DNA of 64,000 nucleotides from Antennarius striatus (GCF_040054535.1 NC_090797.1:14846501-14910500); one strand, 5' to 3'. Shown: positions 21,845-33,309, numbered from the stretch's first letter. The notes: a model not told the origin generated them from the letters alone. Numbers and translations: made by a program.

Positions 21845-24781
21845 ATGTCTTCAACCAGCCTGAAGTAAGTTCTCCTCATTCTGCTTTGCTCTTCTTGACC
21901 TGCCTTTACCTGGAGGACTCCACACACTTTACTCTGACTCACTGCTTTAGTTTGGAGTCATGGTCATCTTTTGGAACAGATGGGTTAGCAGTTAGCAGTA
22001 GCATCTTCACACTGTTAGTACTGACTCTATTGTTGTGTTATTACTGGAAGATTTTTAGAGTAATCTTTCTCATCCCAGCACTGTCTCCTGTGCTCATGGA
22101 TATGTTTGGTCCTGACTTCTTATAACTAAATGGTATGAGAACCAAGACGAGGAGCACTGGTCGCAGAATTTAGGGTGAAGCGGGGAAAGGTTTCTAAAAT
22201 GTTCTCACCATTAATTAAAAATCCCAAAATGCTTTGTGTTCATACTGACCCTGACACCAGTGGTGTGGAGCAGCAGTTTCAGATCTATGTAGCTCTTTTA
22301 GGCTCTTTTGGTAAAACGGTTGATGTTTTTTCCCTGTTCTGTTTGTATGTAGGGAGGGTAATGGGTTTCCATCCCCTTACCTTTTGTTTATATGTGAGGG
22401 GTGGGGGGGGTTACGGTGGGTTTCTATCACCCAACTTTCTGTTGATATGTGTGGGGGACTAATGGGTTTCTATCTCCAAACCTTCCTGTTATAACATGGT
22501 AACTTGTGTGTCCTCAGGTTTGAACACTACAAACTACCCAAAAGCGAGGAGCGGCCGACCCCCCAGACACTGATGCCTCCCCCCACTTCCCTGCTGGACC
22601 CATCAGACCTGGATCCCAGTGGGTCAACACCCGGCTCATGGGTTCAAGACTGGTTCAACGCGGCCGATTTTGTTTCAGGACAGCCGTACTGTGGACGGGG
22701 TGAGTGATCCGCGTGGTGTGTTGGGGAGAAGCACTAGATCCCACCTACGTTCCCTTGTGAGGAGACTTAGGGCTGTGGATATTTTCTAAGGTGGGGGTTG
22801 GGCTGTTGTTCATTTTGGTATTTGGTAAAACTTGTTTTGTTCACCCATTGACAAGCAAGTGGACAACTGTGAACTTGTGTCATCTGAGATTACAAACAGT
22901 TGAAGGAAGCTGTAGTCCGATCAGGTTGTAGGCGTGTGGGTACCATGGTAACAGTATTTTGATGTTTTGGGTCGTCTGCAGCTGATCCTGAGAACAAGGA
23001 GCTGAGGAAGCAGCTTTGCTTCTATGCCGCTATTGGAAAGTGCCGCTATGGAATCAACTGTGCCTATCTCCATGGCGACGTTTGTAACATGTGTGAGCTC
23101 CAGGTGCTCCACCCCACCGACATCAGTCAGCGCTCAGAGCACACCAAGGTAACGACCTGCTCACACACTACACGAGCTGTCGCACACACTCCTTTGACAT
23201 GGTGGTAACATACACACACTTCCTGCACCTGTCCACAGGCGTGCATGGAGGCCCACGAGAAGGACATGGAGCTCTCGTTCGCCATCCAGCGCAGCGAGTA
23301 CATGATGTGTCGTATGTGCATTGAAGTGGTGTTGGAGAAGGCCAACCCCAGTGAGCGGCGCTTCGGCATCCTGGTCAACTGCAGCCACTGCTACTGCCTG
23401 AAGTGCATCAGGACGTGGAGGAGGGCCATGTGCGATATCACCAAGTGAGTCGTCAGTGTGTGATGGGTAGTGGGGTGGGGGGTCGTTGAAATTTGTGTTT
23501 CACCTTTGTATACTAATGAGGGTTATTAGTATACAAAGGTGAAACTTCTATTTCAACGACCCTCCTTTGACACACCCAACAATTGTTGAGGGGCCAGACG
23601 GGTTTCAACGACGGTCGTCTGAATGTGCATAGCCCTGACCACACCCCACAGGGTTAATAAGCTGGACAACACCAGCCACCTTCAGAACTGAACAAGTCTC
23701 TTGGATGAGAGATGAAACGTCTTCAAGAACTTTCTTAACGTCCAGTCGATCGACTTTAACAGCTTTGGATAACAAATATTTATTCATCTTTCTTCTTCAT
23801 GAAAGCATCAAAAATGTTATCTAAATATGTTTCAGAGGTACTTTGAATGAGGCTGAGCGATAAGTGTTCCATCACATTGATTAATCGTCTGTAAACCAAC
23901 CAGAAACATTTTTTAATTCACCTTTTCTCACCAAACATCTCCTGAGACTGTTTTTAATCTCCTTCAGAGGAGCTTCTTCCTGAACGTTCCCTGTTTCAGA
24001 TGGTAAAACCATTTTTCTACTTATTTCCAGTTGCTGCCCCAAGTGTGGAATAACATCCAACTTTGTCATCCCGAGTGAGTTCTGGGTGGAAGATGAGGAC
24101 GACAAGCAGAAGCTCATCCAGAAATACAAGGACGGCATGCGGTAAGTGGGCCGGACTAGAAACGGGTAAGGGGTGGGGCTACACTAGTGGGTGGGGCTAT
24201 ACTAGTAGATCTGTAGGAGAACATCTGGGCTGTGGAGTGGGTGGTGTTGTCTGATGTGTCTGAATCCCTGACAGTCTTCTCGGTCTCCTTCAGGAACAAG
24301 CCGTGTCGGTACTTTGATGAGGGGCGTGGCACATGTCCCTTTGGCGCCATCTGCTTCTATAAACACGCCTTTCCTGGTGGACGACTGGAGGAGGCCCAGC
24401 CCCCACGCCGACAGCCTGGATCCAATGACAGGAACAGGGTAAGGGGCCACCAGTCCACTGGTTCTGTTGAAGGTCTGCCAAGAACAGCAGCATCTCCACA
24501 GCAGCGCCCTCTGCTGGCTGAGTGGAAGCACTGATCAGTGGAAACCATCAATTTGGAGACATTTGGAGTCTGATTTTTGCAAACCTGCATCACTGGATGA
24601 AGGCTGATGTGTGTGTGTGTGTGTCCAGCAGAACTCCAGGACTCCGCTGTGGAACATCTTTGAGGAGCAGGAGAGCACAGACTCCTTCAACAACGATGAG
24701 GAGGAGATGGTGCCGTTCGAGCTGAGGGAGATGCTTCTGAGGCTGCTGGACGAAGACGAGGTCCTGGCAGGCCATCAATAA
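21845..24781 (+). CDS. makorin-like RING/C3H E3 ubiquitin ligase, copy B (7 exons, 326 aa)
   Basis: Exons 21845-21864, 22518-22699, 22982-23148, 23239-23444, 24031-24141, 24294-24438 and 24632-24781 join in phase (981 nt) with GT/AG borders. The product has one C3H finger ([19 protein letters not shown]), the makorin Cys-His region, a C3HC4 RING ([20 protein letters not shown]) and a C-terminal C3H ([21 protein letters not shown]). Makorins act as ubiquitin ligases and RNA binders. The usual two N-terminal C3H fingers (full length about 420-480 aa) are missing: exon 1 encodes only MSSTSL and joins the tail of finger 2 (KFEHYK). The RING linker is shorter than in copy C. The acidic C-terminus is lost through a deletion into the 3' UTR, leaving the tail VLAGHQ. 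It is the only copy open throughout. It is closest to makorin-1/4, symbol uncertain. Confidence 0.8.
23497..23545. repeat. perfect 21-bp hairpin in makorin B intron 4
   Basis: Arms 23497-23517 (GTTTCACCTTTGTATACTAA plus T) and 23525-23545 are exact reverse complements around a 7-base loop. Related but rearranged sequence occurs in copy C intron 4 (34840-35110). It is probably a fold-back MITE-like piece. Confidence 0.8.
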
Positions 24782-25181
24782 ATGAACTTATGAAATATAA
24801 ATGAAGAAAAAAAGTCCCACAAGCCATTGTGCTCATGCTAAACATTACCTTGACATCTATTGTTGGTCTTTCTGGTGCGTTTCATGTAGGAGGTATAATT
24901 CTAAAATGACAAAAATAAGTCAATATAATATTTAACAAATTAACTTTTTTCAAATATTGCAAATAAACAAAACCCACAATTTTCTTTGTGGGTTTTGGTG
25001 TGACTTGTTTATCACTGACAGCTGTTAGCACTTCCTGTTAGCCTGACGATCACTCTGACATTTACTGTCAAACTGTAAGGTTTTACTCCTGAAGGCTGGA
25101 TCTTCAGTTTTCTTTATTAAAGCTGCTCATAGCCATTATTTTGTACTGATGTGTCCTCCCTTCATCACCTTCATCCAAGTG

Positions 25182-25237
<56 letters not shown>

Positions 25238-25320
25238 CATTAATGGTTAAGAGCCTGTTGGATCACAAGCTGTCTGTCAAAGTGGGTGAACGGATGGATG
25301 GATGAGAGACGGATGTCCTT
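24782..25320. other. makorin B 3' flank, homologous to copy C
   Basis: AATAAA overlaps the stop codon region (CATCAATAAATGAA) and could serve as a poly(A) signal. The flank matches the reverse strand of 33310-33540 and 31606-31912. It contains a (GT)n tract at 25187-25236. Confidence 0.6.
25187..25236. repeat. (GT)n microsatellite
   Basis: About 25 GT units. It is the partner of the intron-6 GT tract and, by comparison with copy D, a deletion endpoint. Confidence 0.95.
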
Positions 25321-25579
25321 ATGTCACAGACTTCTGTTGAGATACTTCTTGTCGCTAGCATGAACAGCTAGCCTTAGCCTCCCTCCAGTGAAGGTGAGGT
25401 CTAGAATGTGGTGGCGCCCTCTAGTGGCATAAAAACAGCTTTGAACCCCCCACCCCTGATGTCTTAGTCCTGGCTGTTGCTTCATTAGCTCATCGTCCCA
25501 CTGACAGACACTCGTCTTCATCCTCCACTCTACATACTCCTCCTCCTCACCCTCCTCTGGCTCCGCCTCCTGAGTCAGA

Positions 25580-25700
25580 CTCAAACCAACTTTTATTTAT
25601 ATAGCTCTTAATCACATCAAGAGACATTTCAAAGCCCTTTAATAGACAGAAAAACCCAACAGAACCCTCCAGAGCAAACATAAGCCACAGCAACAGGACT
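25580..25700. repeat. short fish interspersed repeat
   Basis: Contains AACTTTTATTTATATAGC and CATTTCAAAG followed by CCCAACAGAACCCTCCAGAG. The same unit occurs at 44190-44300 and, inverted, at 48365-48460. The 48.4 kb copy is the arm counterpart and the 44.2 kb copy is independent. Confidence 0.65.
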
Positions 25701-25926
25701 CATTGGACCGCTAGCTGCTCAGGTCGCTAACAGCAGCTAGCAGCTGTCTGCTGTGGTGATGAGTACTGATTCACTGTGACATGTGACCAATAGTGATGTT
25801 TAAATGGAGGTGGCCCCACCCTGTCCAGGATCAGGAGGAACACGTGTTCACGTTAAACTGATGTTCAGGTGACGGTCCACTCGTGTCACCGGGTCGACAC
25901 CAGAAGACCACCTCCTGATCCTCACG

Positions 25927-25927
<1 letters not shown>

Positions 25928-26003
<76 letters not shown>
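25928..26003. repeat. (CA)n microsatellite
   Basis: About 38 CA units. The inverted-arm counterpart is (TG)n at 48052-48119, with a different length. Confidence 0.95.
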
Positions 26004-26008
<5 letters not shown>

Positions 26009-26101
26009 TTCAGCTGTAGCACCACAGACGGGTGTGACTTTTATTATCTAATGTTTGTACGTTGTTTCCTGGATCAGGTCAGAGCAGCCGACACACAGTC
26101 A

Positions 26102-26410
26102 CTCCCTCCTGTGTAACTCCCTCCTGTGTAACTCCTTCCTATGTCGCTCCTCCTTTGTCACTCCCTCCTGTGTAACTCCCTCTTGTGTAACTCCTTCCTA
26201 TGTCGCTCCTCCTTTGTCACTCCCTCCTGTGTAACTCCCTCCTGTGTAACTCCTTCCTATGTCGCTCCTCCTTTGTCACTCCCTCCTGTGTAACTCCCTC
26301 TTGTGTAACTCCTTCCTATGTCGCTCCTCCTTTGTCACTCCCTCCTGTGTAACTCCCTCTTGTGTAACTCCTTCCTATGTCGCTCCTCCTTTGTCACTCC
26401 CTCCTGTGTC
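26102..26410. repeat. 59-bp minisatellite
   Basis: Units start at 26102, 26161, 26220, 26279 and 26338 with a partial sixth. Each unit is built from 15-base sub-blocks (CTCCCTCCTGTGTAA and relatives). The inverted counterpart is at 47647-47957. Confidence 0.9.
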
Positions 26411-26847
26411 CACCAACGTCCGTAGGTCTCACGATGAAAGGACCAATGAGACGGTCAGAAGGTTGGTGCGGTCAGAAGGAACCCTCTCAGGTCCAGCTTC
26501 ATCACCTCTGAGCTCCTCATGACGTTGCTGCGCTCACGTGACGTCTGGAGGTTCTAAACCAGAGGTCACCAACGCTGTTCCTGCGAGCGACCGTGCGCCC
26601 CCGAGCACCCCTTGTGGCGCCCGCGAGGCGTGGTCTAAAAATATTAACATTAATTAACACATTAATGATATCGCAACTTAATTATTCAGCATTCTAAAAT
26701 GATATTTTATTAAGTTAAAACATTCAAATAAAATACTTGATATCAAACTCGCCTCTCTCCAAGTCGAAGGTCATTCGTGTGTCTACGCCTGACACACTGA
26801 CCAGGTGATATGAGGAGTTAGCCTGCTTGTGCTTTTGCCCAAAAACC

Positions 26848-27370
26848 ATGGAAGAAAACACAAAAGGACATCGTATTTTCAGAGTGACTGGAAAGAAGAT
26901 TTCTTTTTTTACGTCATTCAAAGAGAAATGTTTGTGTCTTTTTTGTGGGATGACTGTTGCAGTACCAAAGCGGCACAACGTGGAGAGGCATTTCCAAACA
27001 TGCCACAAAAACATGACTGTGAACTACCCACCCAGCAGCACTTTATGTACTGAGAAAGTCAGTGGGTTAAAGGCAGCTTCAGACAAACAACAGACTTTTT
27101 TCACAAAGCCGGTCAAAAAATCCCAGAACGCAATCGAAGCTTCGTCTAGAGCTGCCCGTTTTTTGATAAAGAACAATAAACCACTTTCAGATGGTGAGGT
27201 TTTTAAAGAACCTTTGATGCTTGTCGCTAAATAATGATTCAAAGATGAGAAACATGGTCGTGATGTCATCTCTGATGTCCAGCTTGGAGCAAGTACGATG
27301 GCTAGACGAGTGTCGTCTTTGTCTGCGATTTTAACAGAGCAGCTGGAGGCATCGCTGCTGGAGGACCCAG
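26848..27370 (+). pseudogene. hAT-like (ZBED/GTF2IRD2-type) transposon N-terminal fragment, copy 1
   Basis: From ATG 26848 the frame reads a BED-like zinc finger: CLCLFCGMTVAVPKRHNVER, then HFQTCHK, so Cys-Cys-His-His spacing is visible. It is followed by QQTFFTKP and NAIEASSRAARFLIK. The frame shifts after about 27230, where LGASTMARRVSSLSAILTEQ continues in another frame, and ends near 27370. The pattern matches hAT-Charlie-related proteins of the GTF2IRD2/EPM2AIP1 type. The catalytic DDE part is absent. Copy 2 is at 46660-47207, reverse. Confidence 0.65.
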
Positions 27371-27433
27371 AGTAGATACTTGACCTCTCATTTTTAATGG
27401 GTTAATTGAATATTGTGTTGTATTGTATGAAAA

Positions 27434-27981
27434 CATTTTAGAATCCATTTTAAAATTCTTTTATTTACTTTTAAATCCCTGAATGCCCTTGCCCCACCTT
27501 ACCTCTCTGAGCTTCTACACCGCTATGTACCTGCTCGCTCTCTCAGGTCAGCTGATCAGCTGCTACTGGATGTGCCTAAAACCAAACAGAAGCTCAGAGG
27601 GGACCGTGCCTTTGCTGTTGTGGCACCCAAATTGTGGAATGATCTGCCTCAGCAAATCAGACAGGCCTCTTCTCTGTCTGTTTTTAAATCTCGCGTGAAG
27701 ACCTACCTCTTCTCCTTGGCTTTTAACATCTAGATAGACACCTGATTTTATTTTGTCTTATCTTTTTTATCTTACTTTATTGCTCTGATTATTTGCTTTT
27801 GTTTTTATCCATATTTTATGTTTTATGTTTCTAGTTGATTAACTTTACTTATAATATTTGAGCCATTTTGTCTTTTATCTATAATGTTTGTTCTTTTTAT
27901 TCATTCGCCTGTACAGCACTTTGGTCGACTGCGGTTGTGGTAAAGTGCTCAACAAATAAAGTTTGGATTGGATTGGATTGG
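27434..27981 (+). mobile_element. 5'-truncated LINE insertion, specific to arm B
   Basis: The stretch is absent from the matching place in arm D (near 46630), which supplies the empty site. AAAA flanks both ends (27430-27433 and 27982-27985). The frame resembles the last part of an L2/CR1-like ORF2 (NALAPPYLSELLHRYVPARS, VAPKLWNDLPQQIRQ, SLSVFKSRVKTYLF). The 3' end is AATAAAGTTTGGATTGG with TTGGA repeats. Confidence 0.8.
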
Positions 27982-29171
27982 AAAAGGGAGGTGAATTTGT
28001 GAATGTGATAAATAGGGATTGTGTAAAATGAATGGAGCTAATGGTCAGGAACAGAGTGTGATGTTTGAAAGGCTTAAGCAAAAAGTAAAACTAGTTTAGA
28101 TAGGTTTAAACTGGTAGAACCACTGACTGCTCAGAACAGCTACATCTGTGGAGACAGTGGTTCACAAAATGACGGCCGCCGAGTGAAGATCAGATACCTG
28201 GGGTAAAATGGTATGCAAGCTTGCCAAAATAAAGATTAATAAAATTCCAGCCAAATAACCAAATTAAACAGTTGACAGATTGAACAAATGGTCTGTAAAT
28301 CTGATTGAAAGTCTGACGAGACCATTTAGTGTGAATGCTGTGTTGTCTAACTGATAGCTGTATTCTTGTACTTTCTTGTGTAACTGGCTGTACTTGTACT
28401 TAAAAGAGGTAACAAGTTTCGCTGCAGCATTATTAAAGTATTCTTCATTAGTTAGTTAGTTATTCATTTATTTCAGACAAGGCAAGGAAAAACAAAACAA
28501 AAAACAAACAAAAAATCAACAACAAACAAAATAATTAAATGAGCAAATAATAAACAAAGATCATAACCCAACAATACAATTCTGCTTGAAAGGGAGTGGG
28601 AAGAAGAAAACTTATGTAATCCCACCCCAGTTCCTGATTCAGAGATCAACACACTGAGCTTCACTGCTACTTCGAAGATTCAAGGATAACCACACAATAA
28701 TTGCATCACGATGGCGTCACCATGGGCAACAATGAAATTATCACATTGCAATAGCAATTCGACACAACAATGTAAGGAAGGCACGATATACCAACAATGG
28801 TAATGTACAATATACCAACAATGGTAATGGACAAATGCCAACAGCAGTAATTAACAAATACCAACGATGGTAAAGAAGCACTGAGCACATGTTAACAAAC
28901 AGAACAGCAGTTTGAGTTAAAGACCCTCATCTCTATACTTTGACCAGACATGATGTTTATATAACAGTTTGAATTGATCAGTACTTTCGCATTTCTTGTG
29001 TTGTGAGACCAGATTGTTCCAGAGTTTCACTCCGCACACAGACACACAAAAACATTTATGCGTGGTTTGAGCTCTCGGCAATGAAAACATCCAAAACCTG
29101 TAAAGTGATGAGCCCTGACTGGAGTTATAAAGAATCGTTGGAGGTTTGGTGGTAATAATTATTTGTATGTG

Positions 29172-29404
29172 TGTGATTGTTCCGGTGGTGGTCGGAGGGG
29201 CCGTAGGCGCAGATTGGCAGCCACGCCTCCGTCAGTCTGCCCCAGGGCAGCTGTGGCTACGTACGTAGTTTACCACCACCACGTATGAATGAGGTGTGAA
29301 TGAATAATGGATCCAATGTAAGCGACTTTGAATGTCCAGACAAGAAAGCGCTATATAAATGTAATCCATCATTATTATTATTATTGTTATTATTATTATT
29401 ATTA
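29172..29404. repeat. nested short repeat with (ATT)n tract
   Basis: Contains TTATATAGCGCTTTCTTGTC on the reverse strand, CAGCTGCCCTGGGGCAGAC and TCCGACCACCACCGGAACA, followed by an (ATT/AAT)n run. It is a very common fish short repeat. It interrupts the LINE in both arms (also 45182-45420). Confidence 0.7.
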
Positions 29405-29899
29405 TATAAAACTATTGATGTATTATATGGTACAATATCATGAAATTTTAGCAACTTTGACTGCGTAAACAGGTTATGAGTATGTTCAAGAAAACCAACC
29501 TTGTGAATGATCCACACTGCTCTTTTCTGTAGAATGATCAGAGGATTAATTGTGTTCTGATAAGTATTCCCCCAAACTTCAACACAATATGTAAAGTACA
29601 GGAGGACCAAGGTGCAGTATAAAGTATGGAGTGCATTTCCATCAAGGTATAGTTTTGCTTTATTTATAATTGAGAGGGTTTTGTATATTTTGTTTTTTTG
29701 TGTCTGACATGGGGTTCAGATCAATGAAGAGACCAACTGCATACTTTTTCTGCTCCAATGGGGTGTGCTCTTGATACTCACACGTTTCCAGTTCTATTTG
29801 TTGATGCTGTAGGATCTTCTGTAACATGTCCATGTCCATATTGGTGCTTGGTGTAGTCTGTGTTCTTGGTGTGTTTGGCATTGTGATGATGAGGAGTCA

Positions 29900-30330
29900 C
29901 AAGCTGCATCAATGTCGATACTGTTCAAGGCCTTCTATGCTCTTCACCAGCAAGACTTCTGCTGCCTCCGTGACCCATTTAGTTTGATGAAGGTCTTACA
30001 GTTTGTTACCCAGGTTTGTTGAATCTCGCCTTGTTTTTGCAGTTGTCCTGCGATCATTGTGATGTCAGCATTTTTCTTTGTCAAGTGCTCGTTTATGAAT
30101 ACATTTGTGCCCTTTAGCTTGCACCCCTGTTTCAGCAGTGCCATTTTCTTTTTCCGATTAGTAAACCTTCTGATGAGCGCTGACGGTCTCTCGTTCTTTA
30201 CTGGTAGTAGGCGACACGCCTCGATGTGCTCCCGGTCCAACTGTATCCCCCTGCTCTGGAGATAGGAAGCCACCTGTTGCTCCACCAATGGTGTCTCCTG
30301 CTCGCTGGGCTCCCCGCTGTCCGTGGCCAC
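29900..30330 (-). pseudogene. LINE ORF1 C-terminal part (RRM-like)
   Basis: The reverse frame carries SYLQSRGIQLDREHIEACRL, RPSALIRRFTNRKKKMALL and GTNVFINEHLTKKNADI, then NCKTFIKLNGS. This is the RNA-binding ORF1 segment of L1/jockey-like elements, where the N-terminal part is the coiled coil at 30462-31130. The two parts are in different frames. A copy of the last ~70 residues is at 44475-44677. Confidence 0.6.
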
Positions 30331-31130
30331 TGCACGAGCTTATGAGCGAGGCCTGATGTTGATGCCAGTGATGACCACATCATTGATGCGGGAGTATTGG
30401 TCCAGCTCATCCACTCACCGCTCGAGATCCACAATTCGTTCTGGAGGCGTAGTAGTTTCACCTCCTCCAGGAGCCCCAGAAGCTGCTCCTGTTGTGTTCT
30501 GACCTCCTCCAGGAGCCCCAGAAGCTTCTCCTGTTGTGTTCTGACTTCCTCCAGGAGCCCCAGAAGCTGCTCCTGTTGTGTTCTGACCTCCTCCAGGAGC
30601 CCCAGAAGCTTATCCTGTTGTGTTCTGACCTCCTCCAGGAGCCCCAGAAGCTTATCCTGTTGTGTTCTGACCTCCTCCAGGAGCCCCAGAAGCTTATCCT
30701 GTTGTGTTCTGACCTCCTCCAGGAGCCCCAGAAGCTGCTCCTGTTGTGTTCTGACCTCCTCCAGGAGCCCCAGAAGCTGCTCCTGTTGTGTTCTGACCTC
30801 CTCCAGGAGCCCCAGAAGCTTCTCCTGTTGTGTTCTGACCTCCTCCAGGAGCCCCAGAAGCTGCTCCTGTTGTGTTCTGACCTCCTCCAGGAGCCCCAGA
30901 AGCTGCTCCTGTTGTGTTCTGACCTCCTCCAGGAGCCCCAGAAGCTGCTCCTGTTGTGTTCTGACCTCCTCCAGGAGCCCCAGAAGCTGCTCCTGTTGTG
31001 TTCTGACCTCCTCCAGGAGCCCCAGAAGCTGCTCCTGTTGTGTTCTGACCGCAGTCACCGCTGCACAGAATATTGAGAGTTTTATCTCCCTGAACTCTTC
31101 TGGTGTCGGGCTTTTCCTTGGTGGGGGCAT
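30198..31130 (-). pseudogene. LINE ORF1 N-terminus with expanded coiled-coil repeat
   Basis: The reverse frame opens MPPPRKSPTPEEFREIKLS and then has fourteen 14-residue repeats VRTQQEQLLGLLEE (variants EK, DK). It runs on out of frame relative to the RRM-like part after about 30420. Fourteen residues equal two heptads, so the expansion would lengthen a continuous coiled coil, the trimerising part of LINE ORF1 proteins. It is open but detached from its C-terminal half by a frameshift. Confidence 0.6.
30462..31049. repeat. 42-bp tandem repeat, 14 copies
   Basis: The unit contains CCTCCAGGAGCCCCAGAAGC and TGTTGTGTTCTGA. It is open in several frames on both strands because 42 is divisible by three. 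Forward-strand frames here (Ser/Cys-rich or Leu-rich) are artefacts. Confidence 0.95.
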
Positions 31131-31524
31131 TCCGGTAGTTTGTGAACTAAAGCATCCAGTGGCAGGGGATGCTCCAGTCTGTTTGTCAGGGCGTTTGCGT
31201 TCCCTGGCTCAGGCTCCAGCTTGCAGCACCGACCGAGACAAACAACAAAAGTCCACAGCGAAACACCCAGAAAAAACAGTCAGGCACGGTCAGGACTGTA
31301 TGTATAAAGAAACAAAAATTATATTAAGAGTCCATTTACCACAAAAAACGTATTCAACGAGCAGCCACCTACAGCTACAACACTTCCTCTTCCTCTACAA
31401 CACTTCCTCTTCCTCTACAACACTTCCTCTTATCTTGCCAGGGGGGCATCATTGAAGTCTTAAAACAACTTTTGAGAAAAGAGTGAAATTGTAAAAAATA
31501 GAAATATTTTTTAGAAATTTCAAA

Positions 31525-31612
31525 TCAGCAGCTACTGTCTCACTATTCTTCACTACAGACGGAGGCCAAAACCCCGATGATTACATTCTTGGGGAAAAAT
31601 TCCTCCGTCTCT
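31525..31612. repeat. fragment shared with the retrovirus interior at 16.14 kb
   Basis: The stretch TACTGTCTCACTATTCTTCA and its continuation match 16137-16212 almost exactly. It sits at the junction where makorin unit C begins. It is a non-coding scrap of the same repeat family. Confidence 0.7.
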
Positions 31613-31678
31613 CATCCATCCATCCGTTCACCCACTTTGAAAGACTGATGGGATCCAACAGGCTCTTAGCCATTAATG

Positions 31679-31679
<1 letters not shown>

Positions 31680-31752
<73 letters not shown>
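31680..31752. repeat. (AC)n microsatellite
   Basis: About 36 AC units; copy C counterpart of the GT tract at 25187-25236. Confidence 0.95.
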
Positions 31753-31754
<2 letters not shown>

Positions 31755-31913
31755 GATACTTGGATGAAGGTGATGAAGGGAGGACACATCAGTACAAAAT
31801 AATGGCTATGAGCAGCTTTAATAAAGAAAACAGAAGATCCAGCCTTCAGGAGTAAAACCTTACAGTTTGACGGTAAATGTCAGAGTGATCGTCAGGCTAA
31901 CAGGAAGTGCTAG

Positions 31914-33309
31914 TGTCGTACACTCAAAATATATGTTCATATTTGTTTTTATTGTTGGGGATTAATGTTTACATATTATTTTACTGATTTATCAGAACTT
32001 TATTTTCACCAATTCTAATTGATGAAACATTTTTATATTAACGTCTGTCCTCCCAGATATTAATTTCGTCTTTATTTTGAGACAAAGTAACTCAGGCAGC
32101 AGGGAAACAGGAGGGCGGAACCTTAGTGCAGGTCGTGTTGCACCCAGGTGACTCTAGGTGAGGACCTCGGCCCCTCTCCTCAGAACAAACTGGAGATGCA
32201 ACAAGAGTGGCTCGTCTCTCTCATTCCTGTGACTGTTATCCTGTGTTTTCAGGTTAGTACACCGTGACAACCACAAAACGACTACCTCCTAGAGTTCATT
32301 ATTTTTAGCATTATTGACATGCTTTGGTGGCGTTTCTCAACGTATAAAAGTAAGTTTGATGTTAGCTAGAAAACTCCTCCTAGCAAGCAAAGCCGCTTGG
32401 CGGGAGTTTCAGAAAATGGCGCCTACCTGTTCCATATTAGGCAGAGACCATTTGCATATGTGCACATTGCGTGGCAAGATTTTAGTTGTTTTCCCTCTTT
32501 TGGCCCTGCACACCTGACCAACACTGTAAATTGAGTGTTTCTGTTGGGATATGATTAAACTAATACTATAGGATCTGTTTACTATGGTGCATTATGGAAA
32601 TTACTTGAACAAGCAGATGCTTATATTTTTGAATGGCTATTTTCTGTTTATAAAAAGCACGGTTAGTTTCATGTGCCTTTCAGGAATAAATAGTTACAGT
32701 ACGAAGGGTGAAACTGTATTTTCATCAGTTTTAAAGGTGTTAGTTTTACTGTATATGAGTCCATTAATATTCCCTATGCAATGAGTTTACTGTTTTAGAT
32801 TACACCAGTCTTATACTACTGTAAGTAGCTTTCAGTGGATTTTGGTACAGTAAATGTGAAATTGACTTTACAGCACTATATCTCATAGTAGCCATGGTAA
32901 TAGTATAGATACCGAAAATGTGCTTTTGGGACAAAAGTAATGTACCATCTGAATCCCTCTGGTTCATGTTTATTTATTCTTGGTTTATTTTGAGTTTTAA
33001 GGGGAAAATCTTAAACTGTGATGTGAGATGGAGCGGAATACACTGTGTGCTGGAGTTGAAGCATGGACATATGAGAGCCACACAATGGACATTGAGACAT
33101 GAACTTTATTGTATTAGGGAGAGATTAGGGACATGAATGTTTATCGTAATGTTGTGAATAATTGTAAAATAAACAGAACATACTGGAGATGCAGCAAGGG
33201 TGGTTCGTCTCTCTCATTCCTGTGACTGTTTTCCTGTGTTTAGGGTGCGAGGCATACAGAACCACCATTCATTTGTTATTACGTACCTCAGTATTTGGGA
33301 CCGGTAACA
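31914..33309. mobile_element. 1.4-kb insertion in makorin C 3' flank, possible solo LTR
   Basis: Copy B has continuous sequence at 25014-25035, whereas copy C is split here. The insert begins TGTCGTACACTC and ends ACCGGTAACA, so it has TG...CA ends. The flanks are CTAG and CTAA, a near 4-bp target duplication against CTAA in the empty site. AATAAA occurs at 33168 near the right end. A ~60-bp segment (GCTCGTCTCTCTCATTCCTG and neighbours) occurs twice, at about 32195 and 33186. No coding frame is convincing. Confidence 0.45.

Larger units (their letters stand above)
28447..31440 (-). mobile_element. non-LTR retrotransposon (BS/jockey-like), copy 1, internally deleted
   Basis: Reverse-strand element with ORF1 near its 5' end (30.0-31.13 kb), an internal deletion removing endonuclease and most of reverse transcriptase, and an ORF2 C-terminal piece (29257-29650) with YFTYCVEVWGNTYQNTINPL and ILQKRAVWIIHK. 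A 3' UTR follows, ending in an (AACT)n tail at 28447-28462. A short repeat is nested at 29172-29404. Copy 2 at 44475-46150 shows the same internal deletion, so deletion came before duplication. Confidence 0.7.

Noticed and set aside
24202..24593. Reverse frames of 78-109 codons over makorin exon 6
   Set aside because: Shadows of the spliced coding exon; the forward exon has C3H motifs and correct splice sites.
26259..26522. Forward frame CHSLLCNSLLCNSFLC-type
   Set aside because: Product of the 59-bp minisatellite; not conserved outside the repeat.
30397..31455. Forward 352-codon frame rich in Ser/Cys
   Set aside because: It is the antisense of the 42-bp coding repeat; a period divisible by three keeps every frame open.
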